64,000 nt of DNA, taken from NCBI RefSeq assembly GCF_026283945.1, contig NZ_JAPDPC010000001.1:1364001-1428000 (forward strand), read 5' to 3'. Positions 52,765-62,826 of the stretch are shown one piece after another. The notes beneath the pieces were generated by a model, which saw nothing but the letters and a program-made list of their open reading frames with translations, ran no database searches and had not been told where the DNA came from. Origin of the DNA: Dyella humicola. Lineage in GTDB: Bacteria; Pseudomonadota; Gammaproteobacteria; Xanthomonadales; Rhodanobacteraceae. The stretch's first letter is position 1; each line of letters opens with the position of its first letter. A program made the translations under genes and the position numbers.

Positions 52765-54474
52765 TCAGAGGTTCTCTCGAATCATTTCCACGACGTCCGC
52801 TCCGCGCCCACGAAGGATGGCTCGCGTGGTGTACAACGCCATGCCCATGACCGCTTTGGGCTCGATAAACGGTGGTTTGAACAACTCGAGCGGATTGACG
52901 ATGACGTTGAGCAGGGCCGGCCCGGGCTGAGCGAGCCACTCGTCAATGGCGGCTTCCAGTTCAGAGGCCTTGCTGACGGTTTTGCCCCAAAGGCCGATGG
53001 CCTGGGCGACTTTGCCAAAGTCGGGATTCTTCATGCGCGTGAACGTGTCGAGCATGCCTTCCGACATCTGTTCGATCTCGACGAAGCCCAGCTTGCTGTT
53101 GTCGTAGACGACAATCTTGACCGGAATCTCTTCTTGTATCGTCGTGAGCAATTCGCCAAACAGCATCGACAAGCCGCCGTCGCCGCAAAGCGCGATGACT
53201 TGACGCTGCGGTGCGGCTTTTTTAAGTCCGAGCGAACCGGCAAGTGCGGTCGCCATGGTGCCGTGCAGAAGGCTGCCAAACACGCGGCGCTTGCCCTTGG
53301 TGTCGATGCAGCGCGTCGCCCAGAAAATCGGCGTGCCATCGTCGCCCGTAAAAAGCGCGTCGTCGTCCGCGCGTTCGCTGACCAGGGTGGTTAGGTACGA
53401 TCCTGCGATGGTGTCGTTACGACCCGGCCCGACCTGCTTTTTCCAATCCGCCATCAGTTCGTGATAGCGATGCACATAGGTCTTCTGGAAAGTGTCGTCC
53501 GTCTTTTGATGCAAAAGAGGAAGCAGGGCGAGCAGGGTAGGTTTGATGTCGCCGACGGCACCTAAGGTCACATGGTGACGTCGACCGAGATGCGTGGGAT
53601 CGATGTCGATCTGAATGATGTCGGCCTTGTCGGGGTAGAACTGGCGCCAGGCGAAGTCGGCTCCCAGCAGGAGCAGCGTGTCGCAGCCCAGGATGGCCTT
53701 GTAGCCAGCCTCGTTGCCGAGAATACCCGTCATGCCGATGTTGTACGGGTTGTCATGCTCAAGAAAGCTCTTCCCTCGCGATGTATGTGCGATAGGCGCC
53801 TTGAGCCGTTCCGCGACCGCGAGGATCTCGCTCAATGCGTCTTCGCATCCGGACCCGCCATAGATCGCGATCTTTTCGCCAGCGTTGAGGATCTTGGCTA
53901 TCGCCGCGAGCTCATCGTCGTTGGGACGAATGGTCGGACGTGGCGAGTGAACGCGATAAGGAAAGTCTTCATGAACTTCACCGTGCGAAATATCGACGGG
54001 AACGATCAGCACGGCGACACCGCGCTTGGTGATGGCGGCCTGGCAAGCCATCACTGCCTTTTTGCGGGCTTGCTCCGGGGTAAGAATCATCTCGCAGAAG
54101 ACCGAGCACTCCTTGAACACTGACTGGAAATCCACCTCCTGGATGAACTCGAACCCCATCTCGCTCATCAGGACCTGACTGGCGATCAAGACCATGGGTG
54201 AGCGATTGCGGTTGGCCTCGTACAGGCCATTGATGAAGTGCAGGCTTCCCGGGCCGCAGCTTCCTGCGCAGGCGGTCAATTCGCCGGTGAAAAGTGCCTC
54301 CGTGCCGGCGGCGATAGCGCCTGCTTCTTCGTGACGAACATGCACCCAATCAATGGAGCTTTTAGCAAGATATTCGGCGATCAAATTCAGGGTGTCGCCG
54401 ACGATGCCGTAGCAGCGTTTGACACCGGCTTGCTCAAGGACTTCCACGATGATTTCGGCGACTTTCTTGCTCAT
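52765..54474 (-). CDS. poxB: Pyruvate dehydrogenase (quinone), pyruvate oxidase PoxB
   Basis: A 569-residue thiamine-diphosphate enzyme close in length to E. coli PoxB (572). N-terminal start VAEIIVEVLEQAGVKRCYG with the catalytic Glu in WVHVRHEEAGA, central FAD domain, and the ThDP motif ALCGDGGLSMLFGEL near residue 430. The C-terminal peptide (LYTTRAILRGRGADVVEM) matches the membrane-binding tail of PoxB. It turns pyruvate into acetate and CO2 and feeds electrons to ubiquinone. The ATG at 54474 was chosen because the residues before it show no family resemblance. Confidence 0.92.
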   Translation of the reverse strand: MSKKVAEIIVEVLEQAGVKRCYGIVGDTLNLIAEYLAKSSIDWVHVRHEEAGAIAAGTEALFTGELTACAGSCGPGSLHFINGLYEANRNRSPMVLIASQVLMSEMGFEFIQEVDFQSVFKECSVFCEMILTPEQARKKAVMACQAAITKRGVAVLIVPVDISHGEVHEDFPYRVHSPRPTIRPNDDELAAIAKILNAGEKIAIYGGSGCEDALSEILAVAERLKAPIAHTSRGKSFLEHDNPYNIGMTGILGNEAGYKAILGCDTLLLLGADFAWRQFYPDKADIIQIDIDPTHLGRRHHVTLGAVGDIKPTLLALLPLLHQKTDDTFQKTYVHRYHELMADWKKQVGPGRNDTIAGSYLTTLVSERADDDALFTGDDGTPIFWATRCIDTKGKRRVFGSLLHGTMATALAGSLGLKKAAPQRQVIALCGDGGLSMLFGELLTTIQEEIPVKIVVYDNSKLGFVEIEQMSEGMLDTFTRMKNPDFGKVAQAIGLWGKTVSKASELEAAIDEWLAQPGPALLNVIVNPLELFKPPFIEPKAVMGMALYTTRAILRGRGADVVEMIRENL

Positions 54475-54533
54475 GGTTTGCTCCGCGCTATGACGTGTTG
54501 GAGAAGTCCCGAGGACGTGCCGGCGGGGTAAAG

Positions 54534-54574
54534 GCGAGACGGGGCCTGGCCCCCATGGCCAAGCCCCGTTTCGC
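54534..54574. terminator. Strong hairpin between poxB and the old yellow enzyme gene
   Basis: GCGAGACGGGGC (54534-54545) pairs with GCCCCGTTTCGC (54563-54574), 12 bp with one G-T pair, and an inner GGCC/GGCC pairing in the loop. It lies about 100 bp after the stop of the gene at 54674 on the minus strand and probably stops that transcript before poxB. Confidence 0.6.
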
Positions 54575-54673
54575 TTGCGCGGAGACGCTACTCGTGGCGG
54601 CGTCGTCGTTAGGTGGACAGTGAGCTCTGTCCCGAGATGGCGCTGAGCTGATCGCTTGCGCCGAGGCGGCCCA

Positions 54674-55762
54674 TCAGGCCGCGCGTGCCGGATAGTCGGT
54701 GTAACCCTTCGGGCCAGGGGTGTAGAGCGTTGCCATGTCGACGCTATTGAGCGTCGCGTTCGTCCGCATGCGCTCCACCAGGTCCGGATTGGCGAGGAAC
54801 GGACGTGCGAAGGCGATAAGATCTGCGTGGCCGCCGTTGAGCGCCTCTTCAGCGCTCGCACGGTCGAAGCCGCCTGCAAGAATAAACAAGCCCTGGAACG
54901 CAGCGCGCAGCTGCAACTTGAACGCGGCAGGCACGGGCGGCGCGCCCATGTAGTTATCCATGGCCGAATGATCCAGCACATGGAGGTATAGCAAGCCCAG
55001 ATTCGACAGCTCCCGCGTGAGCGCCAGGTATTGAGCCTCGACGTCGGGGAATGCGCCCGTGCCATTGAACACGCCGTAAGGCGATAGCCGGATGCCGACG
55101 CGATCGGCACCAATGGCGGCGACGGTGGCGCGAGCGACCTCGAGTGCAAAGCGATTACGGCCGTCGATGCTGCCACCATAGGCGTCAGTGCGCTGGTTCA
55201 CATTGGCGTTCAGGAACTGCTCGATCAGATAGCCGTTGGCCGCATGCAACTCGACACCATCGAATCCCGCTTCGATGGCGAGTCGAGCCGACCTCGCATA
55301 TTCATCGACGGCATGGGCGATGTCGGTCGCGCTCATTGCTCGCGGTGTGCTGCGCGGCTGCATACCCTGCGAGTCGGTGTGCATCTGTCCTGGGCTCGCC
55401 GCGGCCATCGGGCCGATCACTTCCGCACCGGTAGGCAGGTTGGCCACATGGGACACGCGGCCTGTATGCATCAGCTGCACGAAGATCTTGCCGCCTTTGG
55501 CGTGGACTGCATCGGTGACCCTTTCCCATCCACGCACTTGCTCATCGTTGAAGAGTCCGGGAATCCGGGCGTAGCCCAGGCCGTTTGGTGACGGTGACGT
55601 GCCCTCGGTGATGATCAGGCCCGCCGAGGCACGCTGACCGTAGTATTCAGCCATCAACACGCTGGGAACGTTGGCGTCGCCGGCGCGACTGCGTGTCATC
55701 GGTGCCATCACCGTGCGATTGGCGAGCTGCATCGAGGTGGTCGCGAGAGATTCGAAAAGCAT
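54674..55762 (-). CDS. Alkene reductase, old yellow enzyme family (NemA-like)
   Basis: A 362-residue FMN protein with TIM-barrel fold. FMN contacts are in VMAPMTRSRAG and FVQLMHTGRVSH. The substrate His and Asn are in VELHAANGYLIEQFL near residue 180, and the second FMN phosphate site is LILAGGFDRASAEEAL-like near 300, followed by DLIAFARPFLANPDL. It reduces electrophilic alkenes or nitro compounds with NADPH. With the downstream SDR and decayed oxidoreductases it forms a small detoxification region. Confidence 0.9.
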   Translation of the reverse strand: MLFESLATTSMQLANRTVMAPMTRSRAGDANVPSVLMAEYYGQRASAGLIITEGTSPSPNGLGYARIPGLFNDEQVRGWERVTDAVHAKGGKIFVQLMHTGRVSHVANLPTGAEVIGPMAAASPGQMHTDSQGMQPRSTPRAMSATDIAHAVDEYARSARLAIEAGFDGVELHAANGYLIEQFLNANVNQRTDAYGGSIDGRNRFALEVARATVAAIGADRVGIRLSPYGVFNGTGAFPDVEAQYLALTRELSNLGLLYLHVLDHSAMDNYMGAPPVPAAFKLQLRAAFQGLFILAGGFDRASAEEALNGGHADLIAFARPFLANPDLVERMRTNATLNSVDMATLYTPGPKGYTDYPARAA

Positions 55763-55839
55763 GACGGTTCCTCTGCAAGTGCAGAATGTTCGAAAACCTG
55801 TGGTTGGCCGGGGGCAAACCCGGCAATCGCATGCCGGCC

Positions 55840-56544
55840 TCAGGAGGCTTGCGGTAGATAGATGGGTCTGGCCGCCGCCAGGCCTTGCTGCACTTGCACG
55901 GTGCGTTCATCAGCCAGCACCTCATCCTGGCCCGCTTCGAGCCCATCGAGCGCACGCTTGACGATCTCCTCTGCGCTGGACTTTGGGGCGTCGAAAGCAC
56001 TCGCAAGCTCGGTATCGACAAAGCCCATGTGCAGTGCCGTCACTTGCGTCTTCTGCGCCGCCAGTTCGATGCGCAAGGCATTCGTGAGCGACCACGCGGC
56101 CGACTTGCTCGCCGCATAGGCGGCCATCGAGCCGCTGTTGACCCACGAGACGACCGACAACACATTGAGCAGGGCACCACCGCCGTTGGTCTTGAGTACC
56201 GGCGCAAAGTCCTTGCTCATGCGCAACATCGAGAAGAAATTGGTCTCGAAGATGCGTCGTGTGACCTCTTCGCTGTCTGCCGCAAGAAAGCCGCCGAGCT
56301 GCGTGATGCCGGCGTTGTTGATGACCAGCGTCACATCCGACGCCAGTTCCGCGGCTGCCGCCACGTCGGCCGGGTTGGTGACGTCGAGTCGCAGGGGCTC
56401 AACGCCGGGTAGCGTGATGGTGGCAGGGTCGCGCGCGCCGGCGTAGACCTTGCGGGCGCCGCGGGCGAGTAATTCGCGTGTGAATGCCAGGCCGAGCCCG
56501 CGATTGGCTCCAGTGACAAGGACGGTAGCGTTCTCAATGTTCAT
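55840..56544 (-). CDS. Short-chain dehydrogenase/reductase
   Basis: A 234-residue SDR from ATG 56544, preceded by TTGGAG. Motifs: VTGANRGLGLAF, VINNAGITQ, and the catalytic Ser and Tyr-x3-Lys in LSVVSWVNSG and AAYAASKSAAWSL. The proteins most like it act as generic reductases without a known substrate. Its upstream side borders a decayed gene region, so its original partner may be lost. Confidence 0.88.
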   Translation of the reverse strand: MNIENATVLVTGANRGLGLAFTRELLARGARKVYAGARDPATITLPGVEPLRLDVTNPADVAAAAELASDVTLVINNAGITQLGGFLAADSEEVTRRIFETNFFSMLRMSKDFAPVLKTNGGGALLNVLSVVSWVNSGSMAAYAASKSAAWSLTNALRIELAAQKTQVTALHMGFVDTELASAFDAPKSSAEEIVKRALDGLEAGQDEVLADERTVQVQQGLAAARPIYLPQAS

Positions 56545-57102
56545 AAGAAACTCCAAGGATAGGGGAAACAGGTTCATTTGATCTTGATGACGGCTTTGCC
56601 CTTTGTGCTGCCTGCGGCCAAGTAAGCCAGGGCCCCGTTGATTGACGCGTATGCGGAGACGCGATCGATGGCGGCACCGATGACTCGTCTTGATGAGTTT
56701 GGGCGTCGCTTCGGAAACGGTTGTTTCGCAGGCATTCGGGATGGGCAGGAAAAGTAGACCCTTCCAGGTCCATCCACTAGACAGTAAATTCGGGAGGCAC
56801 CCTTCCAGCGATGAAAGGGTGTGGCCCAACTTGAAGCCAAGACGATCCGGTTGGCAGCGGTTGCTTGCACCGTGGGCACCTCCGCCGCGTCGGTAAGCCG
56901 ACCTAAGAAGCGAACCGAAACTCGCCCGCGATGGTCGACATCGGCTTGGACGCGGTGGGGCGGATATGCATCGCTTGCCGTAGCAAGGCGGCATGGCCGC
57001 CGGCCGCCATAATGTCGAGCGCGGTATGGATGTTCTCGTCGCTGCTCAGGCCCAGGATCGCGGCGCCCAGGATGGCGTTGGCTTAGGCATCCACCACGAT
57101 CC
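56545..57102. other. 558-bp region of decayed coding sequence
   Basis: Contains the two oxidoreductase remnants and about 200 bp in between (56700-56900) in which I see no gene. That middle part has a 7-bp inverted repeat, CACCCTT (56798-56804) with AAGGGTG (56815-56821), of unknown meaning. Confidence 0.5.
56574..56700 (-). pseudogene. Remnant of a zinc-type alcohol dehydrogenase/quinone reductase
   Basis: The minus strand just before the SDR encodes an end piece SAYASINGALAYLAAGST followed by KGKAVIKIK and a stop. This is the C-terminal signature of MDR-family dehydrogenases (usually the form FxxxxxALxYLxxGxxxGKxVI). No upstream start or cofactor domain remains; a neighbouring frame (TPKLIKTSHR) may be the same gene after a frameshift. 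It is a truncated gene. Confidence 0.55.
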
Positions 57103-57112
57103 TTACAAGGGC
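56903..57112 (-). pseudogene. Remnant of a pyridine nucleotide-disulfide oxidoreductase (C-terminal domain)
   Basis: A minus-strand frame reads ALVRIVVDA, a TAA stop, then ANAILGAAILGLSSDENIH, with AMHIRPTASKP further on and a final stop at 56903. This is the dimerisation domain of mercuric-reductase-like flavoproteins (pattern ILGAxILG ... AMHIHPTxSE). It keeps about 60 codons with one in-frame stop and no N-terminal domains, so it is a dead fragment. Its right end runs into the VOC gene stop. Confidence 0.6.
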
Positions 57113-57780
57113 AGGTCCTTGCCCGCCTGCTCGCTAATGAGGAACTCGGCGTACCAGTCCGGCCAATTCTCATCGCGTTGGCCGCCGGTCCGCTTCTCGT
57201 GCTCGCCGTGCGCGGCCTCCGCCCGCCGCAGTGCCGCCGCGAGGTCCTTCGACGAGGCGAAGGTCGTGATGCCGGTGTCAATGCGCCCGGGCAGCCGATG
57301 GGTGAGCTCCTGGAACAGCCAGCCATTGCCGTCCGGATCGCTGAACGAGGCGAACGAGCGGTAGCTTCGACGCTCGGGATCCAGGCCGCTAACCCTGGTG
57401 CGCCCGAACAGGAAGGGCTGGTCCGGGCCGGCGTACACGCCAGCGGCGTCGTGGAACACGTCGCTGATCTCCACGCCGCGACCGACCAGTTCTTTGCGGG
57501 CAGCCTCGACGTCGGAGACGATCAGGTACAGGCCCTGCGCGGAACCAGGAGTGGCCGCGGTGACATTCTTGCCGAAGATGACCGAGCACCCGGAGCCGGG
57601 CGGTGTGAACTGGATGACGCGAAAGTAGCCATCGTCGGACGCAAAGTCAGCGTCTAGCCGCCATCCCAAGTCGCCGTAGAAGCGCTTGGCGCGATCGACG
57701 TCCGAAACCGGGATGACCACGATCTCGAGTTTCATGTCCACGCCCCGCGCATGCGGGGTCTCGGCTGCAGCGCTGCTCAT
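57103..57780 (-). CDS. VOC (glyoxalase-like) family protein
   Basis: A 225-residue protein from ATG 57780, five bases after GGAGG. The first half is a VOC fold (EIVVIPVSDVDRAKRFYGDLG, then FTPPGSGCSVIFGKNV); the second half begins SFASFSDPDGNGWLFQELT, a typical VOC ending with metal Glu, and continues with an extra helical tail of about 60 residues. Metal-dependent lyase or dioxygenase chemistry is possible; the substrate is unknown. Confidence 0.82.
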   Translation of the reverse strand: MSSAAAETPHARGVDMKLEIVVIPVSDVDRAKRFYGDLGWRLDADFASDDGYFRVIQFTPPGSGCSVIFGKNVTAATPGSAQGLYLIVSDVEAARKELVGRGVEISDVFHDAAGVYAGPDQPFLFGRTRVSGLDPERRSYRSFASFSDPDGNGWLFQELTHRLPGRIDTGITTFASSKDLAAALRRAEAAHGEHEKRTGGQRDENWPDWYAEFLISEQAGKDLPL

Positions 57781-58267
57781 GTGAACCTCCGATGGCTTGG
57801 GCCGCGACGCGGCCCTCGGGTTGGATGACAGGAAGGCTTGGTGAACGACCGGGCGGTGGAGGTCGAAGCGGCAAGCGTAGCGTGGGCTAGATGACGCGCT
57901 CGTCGTCACCGCGGGCAAAGTCGGCGCTGAGCTGTCCTCAGCAAATGACCGCCGAGGTCCGCAAATCCACTAAGCGCTGAGCTCTAAGGCGGTGGTGGAG
58001 GGCGGCAGGTAGACGATCGCTTGCATGGTCGCCATGCGACTGGCTTACCTCGGCATATCGACCTTGAGAGCGGCGTGCGTCGCTCTATCCGAGTCGTCTG
58101 CTGTCGCTCTCTTACTGACGAAACCCGGCTCGCGAAGCCGCATGTCCTGAAACAGGGCCGGGCGTAACGATGGCACCTGGGCGGCGCGATGCCGTCGGGG
58201 ACCCGGCGCTATCTCCGGGCGGGAGAGATCATTGGAGGCCGGGACATGTCGGCGCTCCCAGCAGGTT
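57781..58267. other. 487-bp gap without a recognised gene
   Basis: I see the ribosome site of the VOC gene at the left edge and no other gene, RNA or repeat. The composition is less regular than in the flanking genes; it may contain further decayed sequence. Confidence 0.4.
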
Positions 58268-59122
58268 TTAGTCTTCCGCAGCCATTTCGCGGCCCTGCTG
58301 TCGGATCAGCGCTTCCTCACGTGCATCGTTGATGGACTGGCGGATGCTGTCCAGATCAACCTCGGTTTCGTCCGGCTCGAACTCGCCGGTCAATTCCGTA
58401 TCGGGTCGCAGCTCGCCGGCCTGGAACAACGCCCACATCTCTTCGCCGTACCACGTGTCGAACAGCTCCGGTGCCCAACGTCCAAGATGTGCAGTGAGGT
58501 TGTTGACGTCGCGCAGCAGCATCGAGCGCGCCGCATTGTTGCCGCCGGCACTGACGACTTGCGGGAAATCGATCACCACCGGTCCATCCGGATCGACCAG
58601 TACGTTGTACGCGGACAGATCGCCATGAATCAGCCCGCAGCACAGCATCAGCACCACCTGTTGCATCAGCACGCGATGGTATTCACGCGCCTTCTCCGCA
58701 CTGAGTTCAATCTCACCCAGGCGTGGCGCGGAGAAGCCTTCGGCGTCGGTGACCAGCTCCATCACCAGGACACCGTGGAAATAGCCATGCGGTTCAGGCA
58801 CACGTACGCCAGCGACGCGCAATTGGTAGAGCGCATCAACCTCGGTGTTCTTCCAAGCTACTTCCTGCTGCTTGCGCCCGTACTTGCTGGCCTTGCCGAT
58901 CGCACGCGCCTCGCGACTGCCTCGTACCTTGCGACCTTCCTGATACTGCACGCGCTGCTGGAAGCTGCGCTGCGCCATGTCCTTGTAAACCTTTGCGCAG
59001 CGCACTTCGTCGCCGCTGCGGACGACGTATACCGCCGCTTCCTTGCCACTCTTGAGTGGTCGCAGCACTTCATCAATGACGCCGTCATCGATCAGCGCCT
59101 GCAAGCCTTGGGGGGTCTTCAC
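58268..59122 (-). CDS. RIO-type serine protein kinase
   Basis: A 284-residue atypical kinase. The ATP-binding Lys lies in GKEAAVYVVRSGDEVRCAK, the catalytic loop is GLIHGDLSAYNVLVD near residue 190 (HGD replacing HRD, as in RIO kinases) and the metal Asp is in VVIDFPQVV. N-terminal flanking helices (YGRKQQEVAWKNTEVDAL) also match RIO1. Bacterial RIO kinases are of unknown function; a ribosome-assembly role is known only for archaeal and eukaryotic ones. Confidence 0.85.
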   Translation of the reverse strand: MKTPQGLQALIDDGVIDEVLRPLKSGKEAAVYVVRSGDEVRCAKVYKDMAQRSFQQRVQYQEGRKVRGSREARAIGKASKYGRKQQEVAWKNTEVDALYQLRVAGVRVPEPHGYFHGVLVMELVTDAEGFSAPRLGEIELSAEKAREYHRVLMQQVVLMLCCGLIHGDLSAYNVLVDPDGPVVIDFPQVVSAGGNNAARSMLLRDVNNLTAHLGRWAPELFDTWYGEEMWALFQAGELRPDTELTGEFEPDETEVDLDSIRQSINDAREEALIRQQGREMAAED

Positions 59123-59685
59123 GGTGTCTCTGGGGGGTGGTTGGCGCAGCGACGGCGGCCATTAACCCCCAAGTTTCGCATTTTCGGGCAGGTGTGGCCA
59201 TCGAAAGATGGGGTGGGTGCAAACAGCAGCCCTGGTTCAGCACCTGCAAACGTCCGTTTCTGGCCGCGAACCGGGCATTGCAGCTGGTTTTTCGGGTATT
59301 GAGCCTCAACGAAGGGTAGGCACACCTGAACAGCCCTATTTTTCTTTTTACGGGTTTTCGATGCGCGTATATCGACTCGAACCCTTCACGCGCTCTTGCG
59401 GTCACGTCGCGCAAAGTTCCCTTGGTCTGCACGGTCCTATAACGGCTAAGTAGAAGGGGCTTTTGCGCGAATGGCTACGGTTGAAGCTATCGCCCCGTCC
59501 CGCGCCACGATCGATCGGGCTCACCGACATGGCGATGACGAGCGCTGATTTCGCGGATAAGGGTTGACGCCACGCTCAACGCGTCATTTCGCGTGACAAA
59601 CGCCCGTGCACTCGACAAGTGAACCTTCTCGCGAGGGCCGCCCGAGCGGGCTTCCGCGAGCGATCAAATCGACGAGGGAGTGCTC
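59123..59685. other. 563-bp region upstream of pflB
   Basis: Divergent gap that must contain the pfl promoter. I looked for an FNR site (TTGAT-N4-ATCAA) and found none; partial dyads such as TTGAG-C-CTCAA (59297-59307) and GTTGA-N8-TCAAC (near 59564-59581) exist. A small hairpin GCCCG-AG-CGGGC stands at 59640-59651, close to the ribosome site. Confidence 0.4.
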
Positions 59686-61941
59686 ATGGCTACCGATTCG
59701 AGCGCACTGGTTGAGCGTAGCGAGCGCGCCTGGCGCGGCTTCGCAACGGGTTCCTGGCAGAGTCGAGTCAATGTTCGCGAATTTATCCAGCGCAACTACG
59801 ATCCCTACGAAGGTGATGGTACGTTTCTGGAAGGTCCTACCGAGCGTACACGCGACCTCTGGCAAACGTTGCAGCCTTTGCTCGCTGAAGAACGGGAGAA
59901 GGGCATCCTCGATGTGTCGCAGGTCCCCTCTGGCATCCTGGCCCACGGACCCGGCTATATCGACAAGGAACACGAGCTGATCGTCGGGCTGCAGACGGAT
60001 GCGCCCCTCAAACGCGCGATTATGCCGTTTGGTGGTTGGCGAGTAGTTGCCGCGAGCCTTGAATCGTATGGTCGCACGCCTGACCCTGCGCTGGGCGAAA
60101 TCTTCACCAAATATCGCAAGACGCACAACGACGGCGTCTTCGACGCCTATACCCCAGACATCAGGAAGGCGCGCTCGTCAGGCGTCATTACAGGCCTCCC
60201 TGACGCCTATGGGCGCGGCCGTATCATCGGTGACTACCGACGAGTCGCGCTCTATGGCGTCGACTTCCTCGTCGCGGACAAGAAGCGCGAAAAGGCCGAG
60301 CTGGACGACCGCCACTCGACCGAGGATGTCATACGCCTGCGCGAGGAACTGTCCGAGCAGATCCGCTCGCTCAAAGAATTGAAGCTGATGGCGTCGAACT
60401 ATGGCTATGACATCGCCGTGCCGGCGACCAATGCGCGCGAGGCGGTGCAGTGGACTTACTTCGGCTATCTAGCCGCGATTAAGCAGCAGAACGGCGCCGC
60501 CATGTCGGCAGGGCGCCTGTCTAGCTTCTTCGACATCTATTTTGAACGCGACCTGCGGGACGGTACGCTCACCGAGTCACAGGTACAGGAGATCATCGAC
60601 GATCTGGTGATCAAGTGGCGCATTGTGCGGTTCTTGCGTGCCCCTGAATACAACCAACTTTTCTCCGGCGATCCCGTATGGGTCACCGAAGTGATCGGTG
60701 GCAATGGAGAGGACGGGCGCACTCTTGTCACAAAGACCGCCTTCCGCATGCTTAATACCTTGTACAACCTCGGCCCCGCACCGGAGCCCAATCTCACGGT
60801 CTTCTGGTCGCCGCGGTTACCCGACGGATTCAAGCGATTCGCGATCAAGACTTCCATTGATACCAGCTCGATCCAGTACGAATCCGACGACCTCATGCGG
60901 CCCAAGTGGGGCGACGATTGCGCGATTGCCTGCTGTGTGTCGGCGATGCGTGTTGGCAAGCAGATGCAGTTCTTCGGGGCGCGCGTCAATTTGCCCAAGA
61001 CGCTGCTGTATGCGCTGAATGGCGGACGCGATGAAGTGAGCGGCGAGCAGGTGGGTCCCAATCTCGCGCCAGTGACGGGTGACGTGCTGGTCTTCGACGA
61101 GGTGATGAAGCGGCTCGATCCGATGATGGATTGGTTGGCGAAGACCTATGTCAATGCGCTCAATATCATCCACTACATGCACGACAAGTACTGCTATGAA
61201 GCGATCGAGATGGCGCTGCATGATCGCGACATCCTGCGCACCCTCGCCTGCGGCGTTGCCGGGCTTTCACACACGGCGGATAGCCTGTCGGCAATCAAGT
61301 ACGCGACGGTGAAGCCCGTGCGTGACGAGCGCGGCATCATCGTGGATTTTCAGACCGAAGGCGCCTTCCCGTGCTTTGGCAATAACGACGATCGTGCTGA
61401 TGACCTGGCGAAGACGCTGGTGTCGATGATGATGAACAAGATTCGCATGTACCCCAGTTATCGCGATTCGGTCCACACGCAATCAGTGCTCACGATCACG
61501 TCGAACGTGGTGTACGGCAAGGCAACGGGCAACACCCCTGACGGGCGCAAGAAGGGCGATCCGTTTGCACCTGGCGCGAATCCATCCAACGGCCGCGACA
61601 CGCATGGTGCACTGGCAGCACTGATGTCAGTCGCCAAAATTCCCTACGACGATGCCGAGGACGGTATCTCCCTGACCCTATCCGTGGTCCCCTCCGCCCT
61701 CGGGAAGGAAGAAGATCGCATCACCCGGGGAGTCAACGCGCTGGACGCCTATTTCTCGAGCGGCGGTTTTCACGTCAACATCAACGTTCTTAATCGCGAA
61801 ACGCTGCAAGAAGCGATGAAGCACCCGGAGAAGTACCCGCAGCTCACCATCCGGGTGTCCGGCTACGCGGTGAATTTCGTAAGACTGACGAAGGAGCAGC
61901 AGCTCGACGTCATTAACCGCACCTTTCATGGCGCCATGTAG
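59686..61941 (+). CDS. pflB: Pyruvate formate-lyase
   Basis: A 751-residue glycyl-radical enzyme from ATG 59686, behind GAGGGAG. The catalytic Cys pair is in [11 protein letters not shown] (Cys 416 and 417), and the radical Gly 726 is in [14 protein letters not shown] near the C-terminus. Both sit where E. coli PflB has them. It splits pyruvate with CoA into acetyl-CoA and formate without oxygen. The activase gene follows 8 bp later. Codons and composition are like the rest of the window. Confidence 0.94.
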   Translation: MATDSSALVERSERAWRGFATGSWQSRVNVREFIQRNYDPYEGDGTFLEGPTERTRDLWQTLQPLLAEEREKGILDVSQVPSGILAHGPGYIDKEHELIVGLQTDAPLKRAIMPFGGWRVVAASLESYGRTPDPALGEIFTKYRKTHNDGVFDAYTPDIRKARSSGVITGLPDAYGRGRIIGDYRRVALYGVDFLVADKKREKAELDDRHSTEDVIRLREELSEQIRSLKELKLMASNYGYDIAVPATNAREAVQWTYFGYLAAIKQQNGAAMSAGRLSSFFDIYFERDLRDGTLTESQVQEIIDDLVIKWRIVRFLRAPEYNQLFSGDPVWVTEVIGGNGEDGRTLVTKTAFRMLNTLYNLGPAPEPNLTVFWSPRLPDGFKRFAIKTSIDTSSIQYESDDLMRPKWGDDCAIACCVSAMRVGKQMQFFGARVNLPKTLLYALNGGRDEVSGEQVGPNLAPVTGDVLVFDEVMKRLDPMMDWLAKTYVNALNIIHYMHDKYCYEAIEMALHDRDILRTLACGVAGLSHTADSLSAIKYATVKPVRDERGIIVDFQTEGAFPCFGNNDDRADDLAKTLVSMMMNKIRMYPSYRDSVHTQSVLTITSNVVYGKATGNTPDGRKKGDPFAPGANPSNGRDTHGALAALMSVAKIPYDDAEDGISLTLSVVPSALGKEEDRITRGVNALDAYFSSGGFHVNINVLNRETLQEAMKHPEKYPQLTIRVSGYAVNFVRLTKEQQLDVINRTFHGAM

Positions 61942-61949
61942 GGCGACAT

Positions 61950-62807
61950 ATGAGCGAGCCGCGCGTAGGCAGCCGCTACGAACTCCACATCACCCGCGAG
62001 GGCGCGACGGAGAGCAGGGCGGAGCGCGACTATTTCGCCGTACATCCAGGCGATGTCGAGGAGGTCAAGGACGAGGACGACCTGGTGGGCTATGTCCACT
62101 CCTACGAAGTCGGGAGCACGGTGGATGGGCCCGGCATCCGCTTCGTCGCCTTTCTCAGCGGCTGCCTGCTCCGATGCCAGTACTGCCACAACCCGGACAC
62201 CTGGCATAAGCGCAACGGCCACCCGGTGACCGTTTCGCGAGCGATGCATGAGATCGGCAAATACGCGCAGGTGCTCAAGACCTGCCGTGGCGGTGTCACC
62301 CTCTCCGGCGGCGAGCCGATGGTGCAGCGACCTTTCGCCATGCGCATCTTCCGCCACTGCAAGGAGCTGGGGCTGCACACCTGCATGGACACTTCGGGCC
62401 GCCTTGGCGATCGGTTGAGCGATGACGAGTTGATGGACATCGACCTGAACCTGCTCGACATCAAGTCGGGCGACCCGGCCATCTACGAGAAGGTCACGCG
62501 TCAGCCGCTGCAGCCGACGCTCGATTATGCAAATCGCCTGTCGGCGCTCGGCCGCCCCATGTGGGTTCGCTTTGTGCTCGTTCCAGGCCTCACGGACGAC
62601 TACGACAACGTCGAGAAGGTGGCCGATATCTGCGCCGGATTGAAGTCCCTCGAACGGGTGGAGATCTTGCGCTTCCACCAAATGGGCAGCGACAAGTGGC
62701 ACAAGCTCGGCCTCGAATACCCGCTGGAGCATTGCGAGACACCCAGCCCGGAGTTGACTGAACGCGTACGCGGACAATTCCGCCGCCGCGGTTTGACTGT
62801 GTACTAA
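61950..62807 (+). CDS. pflA: Pyruvate formate-lyase activating enzyme
   Basis: A 285-residue radical SAM protein. The Fe-S cluster Cys are in SGCLLRCQYCHNPDTW (Cys 72, 76, 79), followed by GGVTLSGGEPMVQ, the SAM-binding GGE motif. It makes the glycyl radical on PflB. About 40 extra N-terminal residues precede the usual start region (GYVHSYEVGSTVDGPGIRF) and are rich in charged residues; their role is unknown. Coupled closely to pflB. Confidence 0.93.
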   Translation: MSEPRVGSRYELHITREGATESRAERDYFAVHPGDVEEVKDEDDLVGYVHSYEVGSTVDGPGIRFVAFLSGCLLRCQYCHNPDTWHKRNGHPVTVSRAMHEIGKYAQVLKTCRGGVTLSGGEPMVQRPFAMRIFRHCKELGLHTCMDTSGRLGDRLSDDELMDIDLNLLDIKSGDPAIYEKVTRQPLQPTLDYANRLSALGRPMWVRFVLVPGLTDDYDNVEKVADICAGLKSLERVEILRFHQMGSDKWHKLGLEYPLEHCETPSPELTERVRGQFRRRGLTVY

Positions 62808-62826
62808 GGATTGAAGGAGAGGCAAC

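Noticed and set aside
59123-59685. FNR box upstream of pflB
   Set aside because: The dyads present have the wrong spacing (1 or 8 bp between half-sites) and do not match TTGAT-N4-ATCAA.
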